Origin: Scleroderma bovista
Lineage: Eukaryota > Basidiomycota > Agaricomycetes > Boletales > Sclerodermataceae
Length of the DNA stretch: 64,000 bases
Reading direction: 5' to 3'
Assembly: GCA_037178675.1 (NCBI GenBank)
Contig: JAYMGJ010000508.1
Coordinates: 1 to 64,000 of the forward strand
How positions within the stretch are numbered: position 1 is the stretch's first letter; each line of letters begins with the position of its first letter. Shown piece after piece: positions 34,713 to 46,982 of the stretch. The translations under genes and the position numbers were made by a program. Under the pieces are notes generated by a model. It saw only the letters and a program-made list of their open reading frames with translations, ran no database searches and was not told where the DNA came from.

Positions 34713-35713
34713 ATGCCATTGACACCATCGATACTAGGAACTCGCACACACAACAGTGCCCCGTCTCGGTCTGCAACGCCGTCAACATACCAGGTCGATA
34801 TCGTACAGACTATGCGCGTCACGTCGGATGAGCCACTGACATCCGGCACGATCGACCAGATCAAGAAGCGTCTCGAGAGAGTGCTTCATCATGATCTCGG
34901 TGGATACACGTCAGGGGATGAAACCAAGCTAAGCATCACTCAGACGGGTTTGAACGTCGTGAGGGCAGCAGGGAGCCGTGACCGGACACTCTCATCCCCG
35001 CCCCCACCATCGCGGGCTCCGAAGACTGTGGGGGCCCGCCCAGTCCCAGCTGCGCCTCAGTCGCCGAAGCGCATCCTGTTTTACCATGCTCACGATCCAC
35101 ACTACGGCTTCACCAACTTCTCATCGGACCCTGTCGAATACCAGGGTAAAATATACCCTACAAGCGAACATCTGTTCCAATCACTAAAGGTGAGCAGATA
35201 TAGAGGTATCGCATTCCGAACCTAACAGTGCGTGCAATACATAGTTTCTACCTCACCGCCCAGAGCTCGCAGAACACATGAGAACATGCTCCCAACGACC
35301 ACGCGCCGTGTTCGATGAAGCCCACAGGTTTAGTCCCGAGGCCCGTCCAGACTGGCTCAAAGTCAGAATCGACATGGTGCGTCGTTTGGATTATTATGGG
35401 CGGCCCATCATGATGTTTTATACAGATGGATTTGGCACTATGGCATAAATTCACGCAGAACACGCACCTCAAGGACGAGCTTCTCTCCACGGGCGATGCT
35501 GAGCTCGTCGAGGTAAGCCGCACTGATGATCACTGCCGTTATCGAAGCTCACCGACAAATACATAGGACTCGGACAAGGACGCATTCTGGGGTGTTGGTC
35601 CTGACGGAAAGGGGGAGAACCAGCTTGGAAAAGCGTTGCAGAGGCTCAGAACAAAGCTGCGGGACGTGGAAATGGGTCGAGCCAAGACTGCTATGACAAG
35701 AATTCATCGATAA
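34713..35713 (+). CDS. NADAR-family protein (YbiA-like fold)
   Basis: Four exons (34713-35189, 35245-35376, 35426-35512, 35567-35713) close in phase and give 280 residues. The first 120 are a variable N-terminus; the NADAR domain starts at ILFYHAHDPHYGFTNFSSDP and includes YPTSEHLFQSLKF, then RPDWLKVRIDMMDLALWHKF, and finally FWGVGPDGKGENQLGKALQR. The YPTSEHxFQ and WGxGxxGxNxLG motifs are the family signatures. NADAR proteins act as N-glycosidases on riboflavin intermediates (YbiA) or, in systems paired with ADP-ribosyltransferases, as ADP-ribosyl hydrolases (established for some bacterial DarT partners). The neighbour across a 142-bp gap being a PARP-like enzyme makes the second role plausible here; that is inference. 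Confidence 0.88.
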
Positions 35714-35888
35714 AGCGTTACGACAACGGCATTCCGTCTTACAGTAGTTAATTTATCTGCGAACCGTTTCCATAAATATTCGCTCATGCCAAAACGTGGT
35801 CAGAGGCATTGATTTCATATCATTTCGAAGGGGAGAAGCAGTATCGCCCCCTTAGACCCCCAATGGCGCGATGTCGGCCGAGAACCGT

Positions 35889-38800
35889 CTACACAAGACC
35901 AACAAAACTGTTTCCACAGAAGAGACAGCGTTCGACGGCTTCCAATAGCTCCTTCACAATCCAGCTCCGTGCTGCAACGGGCATCCAACTATCATCATCC
36001 TTGGCCTGGCTCTGTGACACGGGCAGCAACGCCTTGCGGCTACATCCAATGCAGGTTCGAACCATCGAAGTCGATAAAATGAAAGACGTCACCGAGCAAC
36101 GAGCTAGATAGAACGAGGAAGAAGAAAAAGGCAATAAACCCACACGTTTTCGTACAAGTGGTCCCCACCGTGGGGCGTCCACAAAACGAAGCAAACTGAG
36201 CCCACTCACCCCAGGTATGGCCATTCAAACACGTCGCCTGGGTGATGTCCTGCAAAGGCACTCCGATGTGGCAGGCTGGACACACTTCGTGCAGACCTGC
36301 TATGTTGGGATCGATCTCGACCACCGCTTTCACCCTGTCCGACAAGGCTTGGGCCTCGCTAGATAGATCGGGAGGAGAACCGGGAAGAAGGGACTGGACT
36401 ACTACTCTCAGCACGAATGGAATATCGGCCGCTGCGGTCACATTGACGAAATTATGAATCAGCTTCGCCTCGTTCACATCGTGTCACAAGGGGAAGGGGA
36501 AGGGGGGGACATACGAGTGAGTGCCATGACAATGGCTGCAAGGTGACGAACCATGGTGCGTAGCACGCGATGAGATATTTCAGCCAGGTATTGCTGGGCG
36601 ACCTTGCCGCATTCAATGCGCATGTGTGGATCTTCACACAGTTTCTAAGTATTTGGGAGGATTAGGGCGATGTTGTCGAGTCACCCCCAACATCTACCCA
36701 CCCAGCAGCCATCCACAAGCGATAAACGCATTTGGAGCTGAAGCAAGCTATCCCAGCCGGAAAAATGCGTCTTGAAACTTGTGCGTAAATGCGACTTGCC
36801 ATCTTCGCGAAAACCGCCGTGGCCACATTCAGGAACGACAATGGCCCTCGAATCGTCCGGTGGCAGAGCTTGAGCCACTATTTCCAACAAACGAGGGCAC
36901 AGCTGCGCAAACCGGCCAGTATTGCCCAAGTGCAAAAGTGTTGGCCGGAGCAAGTGCATTGGAGCTGCCCTCGTCGCTGTGCATACGGATGACGCGTTAG
37001 TGCCCACGCATGTATTGTGAACAGGGAAGGGGGGCCAGCCAAAAGACCCGTCATTACCGCAATGAGATCCAGCCAGTGTTTCCTGCGCCATCCTCAAGAT
37101 CGTCTCATCATCAGGTGTCCAAAACGGTGCAGTGAGAAGGACGCATTCATGCTTCGCTTCGTGCTTGTAACTAAAGTCGGACGGTCTTAGTACCCTGTTA
37201 TACAATTATTAAAACGCTGTGGTTAGCTATATTTCACAGCCCCCCCCCAAGGAGCACGAATGTCCCAAAAAAAAAGAACATGGCGGTTCACGCACTCATA
37301 GATCCAGGTCAAGGTGGAGCAAGCATCATACGAAACCGAACCACTGGTTCGGTTGACATCTGCATAGTCCACACCAGCATCTGCACTGGCACGAACGAAA
37401 AATGCACGAGAAGCCTGTGTGAGTGCTTCAGACGTGATGGTCTCTGCACCCTCCACTGGTGAAAATGACGGGGCCACACAGGAAGGTGGCATCCAAGAGG
37501 GCTCAACCGAGAAGCTATGGATCGCGTGCAAGGATCCGTCCGAAAATGTGATGAGGAGGATATCGCGGTGTGTCATGTATGACAAGCCCGAAACGGTTTC
37601 TAAAGAGGACGATCCGGCCGATGATTTTTGCGTCTGGACCAGGAGTGTCCTTGGTCCGTGCCAGTGAGTGGGGGACGACGGGAGGGACCAGAGGTGCACG
37701 ATGCCTGGCTTGGCCACAACGAGAATCGGCTGTGGCCGGTCATGAGGAGTGTACAACTTTTTTTTTTCAGACGAGAGGGGCTTACATTTCGGCCTGGAAC
37801 GTTTATCCATTGGAGGGCAGTGATGGCACGTTTGTCGGGAACGAACGCGAGTTCTCGCAGTGGCTCGACACTAACATGTATGTTCTCGTTGCAGTCATAT
37901 TCGGCAACAAAGCCTGTAATGGCGGGGGGCACCTCGAGCATTTGAGCCACTCGAAGCAGGCCGACACCGCCATCCGCCACCCCGTATGCCAGCATCGCTG
38001 CGCCTGGGTCAAAGATTGTGGTCAGGGTTGATCAGCAAGTACGACGTAGAACAGGCGAATCTGACAGTGATTTGCTTCTATCGAGGCCCACGGCGACCAC
38101 GCCAGGTGCGTGATCCATTGCTCGCTCAGCTTCGACAGCGTGATGGGTTCTATTCGCGGTCCCTCGCTTTGATAGCCGCAAAATCTAAAAAATTCGGTCG
38201 GTTTCCGATCCAACATACGAGGTTGGCCAAATGACTACACTACCTGTACAGCGCAATCGTACCGCCACGGCTGCCGAGAGCGAGGATGGACGCGTCGACT
38301 GATGGAGTGGGGAGGACGCCAAAATCAGGTTGACGAGACCATGAAATACCTGGCGGGCACAAATCAGGTTGTATATCCACATGAGAAGCAAAGGGTGCAA
38401 CACTTACTAGTCGTTTGGATTTTCAAAACAGCCAATGCGTCCACTTCGCCGTGGTGTGTCAAGTTATCGACAAGCCAATCGGTCAGGTTGGCAATCTAGA
38501 AATAGTCATAGGATCTTTTTTTTCTTCTTGCATTGTCACTCAGAGAAACTTGCCATTGCCCACTCGCCATTGAGGTGGTTTTTCGTCGCTTCCCAGAGCG
38601 TGACGTCATGCACGGTGAGCACCGCGAGAATACATCTACGTGCACATATGTATATGCGTCCGTTGACCCAATGATCTCCCCAGTTAGCGCGATGTAGAGA
38701 GAAGTCAATACGCATTACGTACCTCCCGCGGCTGGACAGTGCGCTCGGAGAACACGCTACAGCACGAACAGAAACATCCAGCGATCCGAGCGTGATAGCT

Positions 38801-39242
38801 CCCCAGTCTGTGGATCGACCCCCAAGCACTGTGTATCCCCGAGACACAAACAGGAAAAACGACGTACCATCACATATCTCCGCCCACATCCGTTCGGGAA
38901 TACGCGACGTATCGAGCATCGTCCGATACCACCCAAGCGGCTTCTCGCTCACGTCGTCGCCTACAGGCAGCTTCAGCTCTGCAGGCGTGCTCAGGTTGAT
39001 TCCGTGGTCGGGAGTCTACTATCCACACCATTTGGGATCATAGCCGTCATCCATGCGTTTCTATGCGATCAGAAGGGAGGGGGATGCGGTCATGCGAGAG
39101 GCACGCGTACGAAGATGTATACCGCCGATTTGGTGGCGAGGCAGAGTTGACCGTCGTCTGTCCATTGGAGACAACGTTCGGAGGGGTGGGGTATGATAGT
39201 GGGTACTTTGAGTGCGGTGTAGATGGGGAGTTGTGCTGGCAT
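35889..39242 (-). CDS. TFIIIC subunit (TFIIIC-delta/zf-TFIIIC, GTF3C4-like)
   Basis: Subunit of RNA polymerase III general factor TFIIIC, which binds tRNA gene promoters. The N-terminus at 39242 reads MPAQLPIYTALKVPTIIPHP, then RCLQWTDDGQLCLATKSAVY, the start of the beta-propeller called TFIIIC-delta. Middle exons include GWYRTMLDTSRIPERMW, ITALQWINVPG and ILLITFSDGSLHAI. The C-terminus is a zinc-ribbon of zf-TFIIIC type: VCPACHIGVPLQ, CLNGHTW, then after the last intron ARCSVTSFILSTSMVRTCIG and a final ERCLFCGNSF. Roughly 850 residues over many small exons; only some internal splice sites were checked. It overlaps no neighbour and lies tail-to-tail with NADAR (175 bp). Confidence 0.8.
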
Positions 39243-40957
39243 TATGGACGTGGAGGGAAGCTGAGAGACTTTCTTTGAACGGGTTCTAGTTGTTGCACAT
39301 ACGGGCATATGACTGCCCGCCATGAGACATTTTGAGTTTGTTGTCTGATGACTGCTTACGTCATACACTGTACTATCAACTCAAGCAAAACTTGGTATTG
39401 CAACAATTGAGCGATATTCGTGAAGTGGAAGCTAATCTCATAGTATACGGATTCCGGGGGGATCCGCTGTGTACACTTCTCAAGTGGAACTATGGCACGA
39501 GATTTGCCAGTACTGTAGAGGTACGTTAGGAAGAATGCAGATCAAAATGACTACTATATAATGAGTCAATCTTCTGCTCCAATATGTTCTCCATTGTCGT
39601 CAATGGAAGGAAATTTTGCTGCCATAACACTTCAACCATCTGGGACAATCTGTGGTAGATATCATCTTGCTTGGATTGACGACGAATTCTGCTGTAGCAG
39701 GCATGAGTTTCAAAAAACGATTTGCAATGCGATCGACGTGTGTGCTCCTCCGTCTATGGAAATGTAATGCCACCACCGTCCATCGATCTGGGTCAGACTG
39801 TCACCTTGCTTGGATAGATGGCTCCGGGACGTCGCCCCGCCGTCCACCGGAGACATACTTCGGAGGGATATGTAGGTTATGACGGTTTGCACCCGTTGAC
39901 ACTTTCAAGTATGCGGTGAGATTGTGCTGATGTGCGGAGCGGCGATAGCATCTGCCGAGAAAGCATAAGTTCAATCCGGGTTGTTGCACATACGAAGACA
40001 AGGGAGCGCATCGCCAGAACCAATTGCAACTAAGGTGATCATTTGTGATCGAACCTTCAAGTCTTTGTCTTCCGGCTTCATGCCAGAAAGAAGGGAGCGT
40101 GAGATTTGCACTTTGGTCCATCCGTCATGTAGTGGGCGTTGCAAAGAGTATATGTAGGGTGCGCACCTCACAGTGGTCCAACTGGCTGCCTTGTTGCGCC
40201 CAATTAAAGCCCAACTGAGCGGGTCGTTTGTCAGATCTTGACCTGACCGCACTCTAGCCGAATTCAAGCGAGCCAAACAAGACTTACATTTGAGATTTGT
40301 GAACATGAGTATTATAGACTGCGAGCAATTGATGCGTCGCAGTGTTAAATAAACGCCATGGGGTGGCCTGCGTGAGAACGACACCTCCATGGGTCGAGGG
40401 GATGACGAGGAATGTCGAACGAGTATCGCGGTGAAAGCATCACTATGGTAAGGATCGTCTTCACCTGCGGTTGTGACCCCGTTGAAGGTGGGCGTGAAGC
40501 AAAAGATTCCCAACATCTTCGATTTGACTGTGCTGGTCAATGGTAGTGAGTAAATCATACTCACCGGTGGTAGACAAACGACAGTAATTGTTGACCAAGG
40601 GTGAGAGTACCAGCCAGTGGGCCACATTGCAAGAACATGAAAAGAAAACTATGTGGATTCCGAAGTAGTATGAGCCAGACACTGAAATACTGCACCTAGC
40701 ATGAAAGAAATATCATGGAACCCTACTTTCTCTGCCATCGCTCCGTTACTCGACGACGCCTGCAGGGGCGCCGAGGAGTGCAACTCTATAAGCTGCATCG
40801 AGGGTCTAGTGTATGAAAAAAGAAGCAAAGTTTTTCACTTATAGTGTCACATGTCACGGCACTGTGACAGGTGTCACATTTCTCCCATCATCGTCGTCTC
40901 CTCCCCGAACCCTCAAGACGATCATCCACGCCGTCCGACACCACTTCAAGACAAAAA
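39243..40957. other. Intergenic, one possible minus-strand gene
   Basis: A 218-codon frame at 39971-40627 on the minus strand (MLGIFCFTPTFNGVTTAGED, then YHSDAFTAILVRHSS) is longer than expected by chance but unrecognised. Pyrimidine-rich sequence immediately before 40958 is likely the eL33 leader. Confidence 0.25.
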
Positions 40958-41620
40958 ATGGGTTCAACAAGGTCAGTGCGCACAATCGTCGGCGTCTTCA
41001 TGGATGGAGCTATCATATGGGCCATGTATCGAGGTTTGGATGATGGATGGATACAGTCGAGAATGGATGGACCTCTTGCTGGCGTATTCCGATTGAACGA
41101 ACAGCGATCACTCACGCTCCACACTATGGCAGACTCTACTGCAAGGGCCGCGTCCTTGGACACAAGCGCGCAAAGCGCAACACCCGCCCCAACACTTCCC
41201 TTATTCAAATAGAAGGTGTTTCCAACAAGGAAGACGCTCAGTTCTACCTCGGCAAGGTACGTACATTCACCATCTTTCGTGAACCGCCGTTTTATGATCC
41301 TATTTTCTCCTTCCAGCGTGTTGCATATGTTTACAGGGCGAAGCGGGAAATCCAGGGGTCGAAAATCCGTGTTATCTGGGGGTGCGTTTACAATTCTCGC
41401 ATCTCATTCTCTAAACCAACTGACCTCTCGTGGTGGCATCCAACAGTCGCGTAACCCGTCCACATGGGAACTCCGGCGTTGTCAAGTCAAAGTTCGGCTC
41501 CAATCTCCCACCACGAGCCTTTGGTGCTAGTGTGCGCGTTGTACGTTATCATCGTCATCTCTCGCATTGCGTTCTTGATTTTTTTGTGTGCTTCAGATGT
41601 TGTATCCTTCTAACATTTGA
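40958..41620 (+). CDS. RPL33: 60S ribosomal protein eL33 (L35Ae family)
   Basis: Five exons (40958-40971, 41133-41256, 41317-41381, 41447-41540, 41597-41620) give 106 residues, the normal length. The first exon holds only MGST plus two bases; exon 2 starts [20 protein letters not shown]. Later [40 protein letters not shown] and [20 protein letters not shown] complete the family signature. Structural component of the large subunit. The first intron of 161 nt directly after a tiny first exon is a common arrangement in fungal ribosomal protein genes. Confidence 0.96.
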
Positions 41621-42638
41621 TTTATTCTCTGCTCCTCATCCTGTCAAGCCGACACTTCTTACATCGCTTGGAGAGAGGTCCCCTACATAGGTGTATTGCC
41701 ACAACATGACCATGTCATATGACACACATGAATACACACACAGATACTCAAAACTTGTTGCACATTGAGCAATTGACCTTAATCCTCGAGTGGAAGGGAA
41801 GTAAGTACCAGCATCAGGGTCACAGTGGCGGCGACTATCACTATCAACACTTTTCGCCACGACGCCCATCTGACACTACTGCTATCTCCGTCCCGTTTTG
41901 CGTACTCTCAGACAGGCCGCTCCGTGCGTGGCAATGTACCACGTCGATTACTCGTTTTCAATGAGACTCGCGTTCGTCAAAATGTAAGTCTTGTTGGGTT
42001 GACCCTTACAGCTTGAATTTGTAGCATCTATAGCGAACGGAAATTGGCCAAATGTCAAATTGAATGCTCCGTTCCTTTTCACCATCAATCTAGTGGGGAA
42101 TACTACTAGTCTGTAACCGCATCAGTGGGACATTCGATCAGAATTTGGTCCCTCTAGCAACATTGGCCCTCACATTATATCACGACGCCAACTTTCGATG
42201 CCGCGTGTACTAGCCTAGGGCCAAGTCTCAGAGAATGGCGACCACCTACCGAAGTTGAAACACCCAACGCATCATCTTCACCATGGCATCCGTCTTCCAC
42301 CTGAATTCGAATCACCCTGTTAATCAATTTGCGTTGCCTGTACTATGCTCAACATACAGCGACAAGTTAGTTAGAGACACTTTGGAAAAATAGTCCCTTC
42401 CTCGTGCTTTTGTCTACGAGGTCCGATTCCTGTACAAGATATAAAGTATAACCCTAACACCAGCTCAGCCGCACGTAGGCTGCCGTGCCCTTCCACGATG
42501 CGCCAACTTCAAATGTGAGTAGGTTGGTACGTATTGGTTGCTGTTGGAGGCTCAGAGTGAGTCATGAGTCCTAGAAAATCTCAAAATGTGTGAATAGTGA
42601 CTGGCTCTTCGGGTCCACTGTCATAACAAGCAACCAGG
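41621..42638. other. Intergenic
   Basis: A frame at 41816-42016 reads protein-like for 60 codons (FRHDAHLTLLLSPSRFAYSQ) and ends at a possible donor, but I could not extend it. From about 42615 the sequence is shared with 46015, the upstream edge of the argJ duplication. Confidence 0.3.
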
Positions 42639-44332
42639 ATGTGTGCTGGGCTGATCCCGAATACCAGGCTATCGAAAGCCGGGATGGTGACCAGGAAAGC
42701 TCTTTTCAAGCGGTTCTCATCGTCGACATCGACGTCCCCGACGACGACTATCACAGTTAAGGCGACCCCTTCCAAGGATCATCTACACTGCCCCCTACCC
42801 CAGGACATTCTCCCAAAAGGCTACCTACTTACTGGCGTAAACGCAGGTGTCAAAAAAATCCGACCAGGTGCACCACCGCCTCTCGACCTTGCAGTCGTCT
42901 TGTCCACCTCGTCCCGCCCCACCTCCGCGGCAGCATGTTTCACCCTCAACACTTTCCGCGCTGCACCCGTCGTCGTCTCCCGTGACGTCCTCCTCCAAAG
43001 CGGCGGCCGTGCGCGTGCCATTGTCGTGAACAGCGGCTGCGCAAACGCAGTGACAGGGAAGCAGGGCACAGAGGATGCATGGTCCATGGTCCGAGCTGGC
43101 GATGCACTCCTTCGCTCGCATGGGGTCTCCTCTGACGGAACGAACGAGACCCTTGTCATGTCCACAGGCGTTATTGGTGTGAACCTGCCCATCTCAAAGA
43201 TCCTTGCCGCCATCCAAGCCCAATCTTCCCCATCCTCGCCCTCATACGCCCTCTCGGCCACTCCGTCCGCCTACGACGCCGCAGCGCGTGCGTTCATGAC
43301 AACCGACACGTTCCCAAAACTCCGTGCTAGGTCATTCACACTCAAGGGCGATACGTACCGTATGGCTGGTATGGACAAGGGCGCAGGAATGATCCATCCG
43401 CGCATGGCAGGACCAGATGCCGTGGGAGGGTTACATGCCACGCTGCTCGGTCTCATTCTCACAGACGCACCTGTTTCTCCGCGCAGCTTGCAGAGTGCAC
43501 TGACGTATGCTGTCGATCGCAGCTTCAACTCTATCTCTATCGATGGGGACATGTCGACGAATGACACGATCATTGCCCTTGCTAACGGTGCCGGCGCAGG
43601 AGCAGAGCGGAGCGCCACGATCGAGGATATTGACGAGGAGACAGATCCGGATGCATATTGCGTTTTCAGGGACGAGCTGACCGATTTCGCGATTGATCTG
43701 GCAAAGCTTGTCGTGCGGGACGGAGAAGGAGCGACCAAGTTTGTCGAGGTGTCCGTCGAGGTATGTGCTCCCGATCATACACGGAACATACACCGACGCT
43801 AATCGTAACAACAGAACGCAGCATCGTACACCGACGCACACCGCGTCGCATCCACCATCTCCACGTCGGCACTTGTCAAAACTGCCCTATACGGCGAAGA
43901 CGCTAAGTGAGAGTCCCATCCCATTAACCGCTCACAATACACTACTGATGGACGGGCTTTCTAATACATTAGTTGGGGCCGCATCCTTTCATCAACAGGC
44001 TCGACACCCCTAAGCACTCCGCTCGACCCCACCTCTGTGAGCGTCTCTTTCGTCCCACCCGCGTCCTCTGCAAACCCCTCTCCACTGCCCGTGCTTGTGC
44101 ACGGCGAGCCTGCCGGTGCAGACGAGGAACGTGCGTCCGAGATACTGGGAGGAGACGAATTTGCGATTGTTGTGGATCTCGGTGGGCAGGGTGTAGGTGG
44201 GAAGGAATTGGCGAAGTACTGGACGTGTGATTTCAGCTATGTGGGTGTTTCCTCATGATTGCACAGTCTTGTGGTGTGCTCATACTTGGCGTGCAGGAAT
44301 ACGTGAGGATTAATGGGGACTATCGGACTTGA
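42639..44332 (+). CDS. ARG7: Ornithine/glutamate N-acetyltransferase ArgJ, mitochondrial
   Basis: Bifunctional enzyme of the arginine acetyl cycle: moves acetyl from N-acetylornithine to glutamate, in the mitochondrial matrix. Exons 42639-43760, 43815-43906, 43973-44240, 44297-44332 close in phase (505 residues, or 490 from the second ATG at 42684, whose MVTRKALFKRFSSSTSTSP is a good import signal). Landmarks: LLTGVNAGVKKI, IVVNSGCANAVTGKQG, ETLVMSTGVIGVNLPI, TTDTFPKLRARSF, MDKGAGMIHPRMAG, then HATLLGLILTDAP containing the Ala-Thr self-cleavage site, and NSISIDGDMSTNDT. It ends EYVRINGDYRT, the usual C-terminus. A shortened duplicate lies at 46030. Confidence 0.95.
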
Positions 44333-45185
44333 GCGGATGAGGAACGGCAAACGAATAAGTCACAGCAACAAGGATATAGATGCGATCAGAACAGCTGGAT
44401 TTGATTTGTTGTGAATGATGAACTTCAGTCTGCTTACCTGCCAACTTGTGGGACCTGACGGTGCCGAGCGAGATATTCTTGCAGATCCGGGCAATTGCCC
44501 TTCCTCAATAGGCCGACGCGATAACTGCAACTCTGACTCCGCGCGTCGTTGCCTCCGCCGACGCAGAAAGTTTTAAACGCCCGCTTACTGCATCAATCTG
44601 CAAAATTACCCGCAGGTATGGGCAATCTACCCTGCACTACCAATAGGTGAATGGTAAAATTTTCATTGCCCTATAGGGAGGGATCATTGCTATCAGCACG
44701 TTCATGAACGATTGAACCAAGGTAGTTCTGCAGGATGAAAATATATAAGGACCTCAGGTTTTTGTGCAACCATAACCAGCAGTGAAATATGTCTGTTTCA
44801 CCAGATTCTCAGAATGTCATATTTGAAGGAAGGAAATTGTCTTGGATAACTTCGGTGTGTGACAAAAAAATGTGTTGTGGCTGATAATCAGTAAAGGGCG
44901 ACCCCTCGATGCAAAATGAGGGGGTTAGGATAACCATCAATCACACACGAGCATGACATGAGGTGTACTTCGATGGTTCTCGGTCTACTAGCTGACACAT
45001 ATGTACAGGGGTGTATGAGGACAGAAACTGGCAGTGATTCACTATCAGGGTAAGTGTACTTACGACCTCCGGCTGTGAGTTGATCAGCAAAGCCAAACAT
45101 TCTCACCCTCAAGAGGATAAATAACGACCTACTTGGGTAGATTCCCCGTCAATGGAACCAACACATTGCAAACCCCATATTCATC
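44333..45185 (+). other. argJ 3' flank, part of the duplicated unit
   Basis: Sequence after the argJ stop (tgttgtgaatgatgaacttc, gcagatccgggcaa, gcgcgtcgttgcctccgcc) recurs at 46480-46700. The stretch 44850-45185 recurs at 46850-46982 just before the next paralogue, with a tgagttgatcag marker. No separate gene seen. Confidence 0.5.
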
Positions 45186-45851
45186 ATGTCCGACACGTCC
45201 CTTCCCTCTAAGGTGGCCATTCGCTCTGTGGTTAGCGATCAATTTGTCGGCACCACCGCCATCACCAGCGACGGTATCGCTACCAGGTTGGTGGTTGCTA
45301 ATCCCGTTATTAGCCTTCCTCCACCTCAAGTACGGGTCGCAATCGTTATGCCCACACATCGTGGAATTTACCTTAATTTTATAAACAGTTTCACCTCCAG
45401 AGAGTTGACGAAACACAGCCCATCTATGAAATCCGTGCTGGAAGTGAGTACGTCCGGGATGGCAAATCTGAACACGACCATGGGCTTGTCTTCGCTTTCG
45501 CCGACCCACCTGCTCAGAAGTTTGACATTAAAAAGCATTCTGTCTACACCTAAGCCGTTAACTTCCGTTTCGAACCTGATAGAGCAGCTGAAATGCATGA
45601 CGAAAACCCATTGCCGTAGCATTGTGAAATTTGGCACCAATGACGCACTCACTACCCGTACAATGAGCAAGGAGCGGATGCCGAGCGTTCTGTGCGATTT
45701 TTCACTGCCATTGTCGAATCGGCTCTAATACAGCACGTTTCAGATCCGCCTCCAACCCCTCAAGCTTGAGGATGAACTCGGCAACTCAGGATATCACCCT
45801 GGACAATTGTTCACAGTGAGGGATGCAGATGACGAGCCTCAGCATCACTGA
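45186..45851 (+). CDS. Small unknown protein, copy A (possibly decaying)
   Basis: Opens MSDTSLPSKVAIRSVVSDQF, then an intron after a Gln codon near 45331, then sequence in the frame of VDETQPIYEIRAG-like codons, and ends with IRLQPLKPEDELGNSGYHPG and DDEPQHH. The probable product is near 160-170 residues, cytosolic, Asp/Pro rich, perhaps beta-rich; I do not recognise the family. An in-frame TAA follows the codons for VYT near 45555 in the best reading, also seen in copy B, unless a very short intron (33 nt) is spliced there. Copy A has also lost the VPPGTRL segment present in copy B. Confidence 0.4.
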
Positions 45852-46029
45852 AACCCAGATTTTGTTAAAATTGTGTTCACAAAATTTAAGATTATCACCA
45901 TTATCGTCACTAATTTTCACATCTCCAAAATATTGGAATTCCTTGTGTGTTAGAACTTAGAAACTTGCTGTGACGACGCCGACAGCAGTCTAGCCCGTAG
46001 ACTCAGGGCAGTCGCCAGACTGTCATAAT

Positions 46030-46536
46030 AAGCAAACAAGGATGTGTGCTAGGCTGGTCCCGAATGCCGCTGTACCAGGCTATCGAAAGCCGGGCGGCGA
46101 ACACTCTTTTCAAGCGGTTCTCATTGTCGACATCAACTTCCTCGACGACGACCATCACAGTTAAGGTGACCCCTTCCAAGGATCATCTGCACTGCCCCGT
46201 ACCATAGGACATTCTCCCAAAAGGCTGCCCACTTACTGGCGGATGAAGAACGTGCGTCCGAGATATTGGGAGGAGACGAATTCGCGATTGTTGTGGATCT
46301 CGATGGGCAGGGTGTAGTAGGGGGGGAAGGAATTGGCGAAGTACTGGTCGACACTTCGATTTCAACTATGTGCGTGTTTCTTCTTGGTTGCACAGTCTGG
46401 CGGTGTGCCCTTACTTGGCGTGCAGGAATATGTGAGGATCAACGGGGACTATCGGACTTGGGCGGATGAGGAACGGCAAACGAATAAGCCACATCAGCAA
46501 GGATATAGATGCGATCAGAACAGAAACTGGATTTAG
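46030..46536 (+). pseudogene. Collapsed duplicate of argJ
   Basis: The first about 200 bp match the 5' end of the argJ gene (from 42620: gtgtgctgggctgatcccgaat, then the FKRFSLSTSTSSTTTITVKV codons and catctgcactgcccc). At 46240 it jumps straight to the 3' end (gaagaacgtgcgtccgag, ILGGDEFAIVVDLDGQG), so some 1.3 kb of coding sequence including the active site is missing. The mitochondrial ATG is changed to GCG, and the stop codon TGA has become TGG, so the frame reads through (YRTWADEERQ). No functional product possible. Confidence 0.9.
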
Positions 46537-46982
46537 TTTGATGTGGATGATGAATTCCAGTCGAGGGACCTGCCAAGTTGTGACACCTGACGGTGCTGAG
46601 CGAGATGCTCTTGCAGATCCGGGCAAGTGTCCTTCTTCAACAGGCGATAACTGCAACCCTGACTCCGCGCGTCGTTTGCCTCCGCTGAGGCAGGAAGTTG
46701 TGTAACGCTCGCTTCCTGCTTATGACCGCCCCTGATGTGACTTCTGTGCCTTGGTGGCCTAGACCTTATGAACAAGGTTAATGGAAGCAACTGATACGAC
46801 GTACAAGAAGTTCAAGGTCCATCAGCAATGCGCCCTATTTGAGGAGGATCGTTTGTACTTACGATCTCCGGCTGTGAGTTGATCAGCGAAGCCGAATACT
46901 CTCATCTTCGAGGATAAATAACGACCTACTTGGGCAGATTCCCCGTCACTGGAACCAACAGATTGCAAACCCCATATCCATC

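Noticed and set aside
37766..37778. Poly-A/T runs as processed-gene tails
   Set aside because: Lie in introns of the TFIIIC gene and have no flanking duplications.
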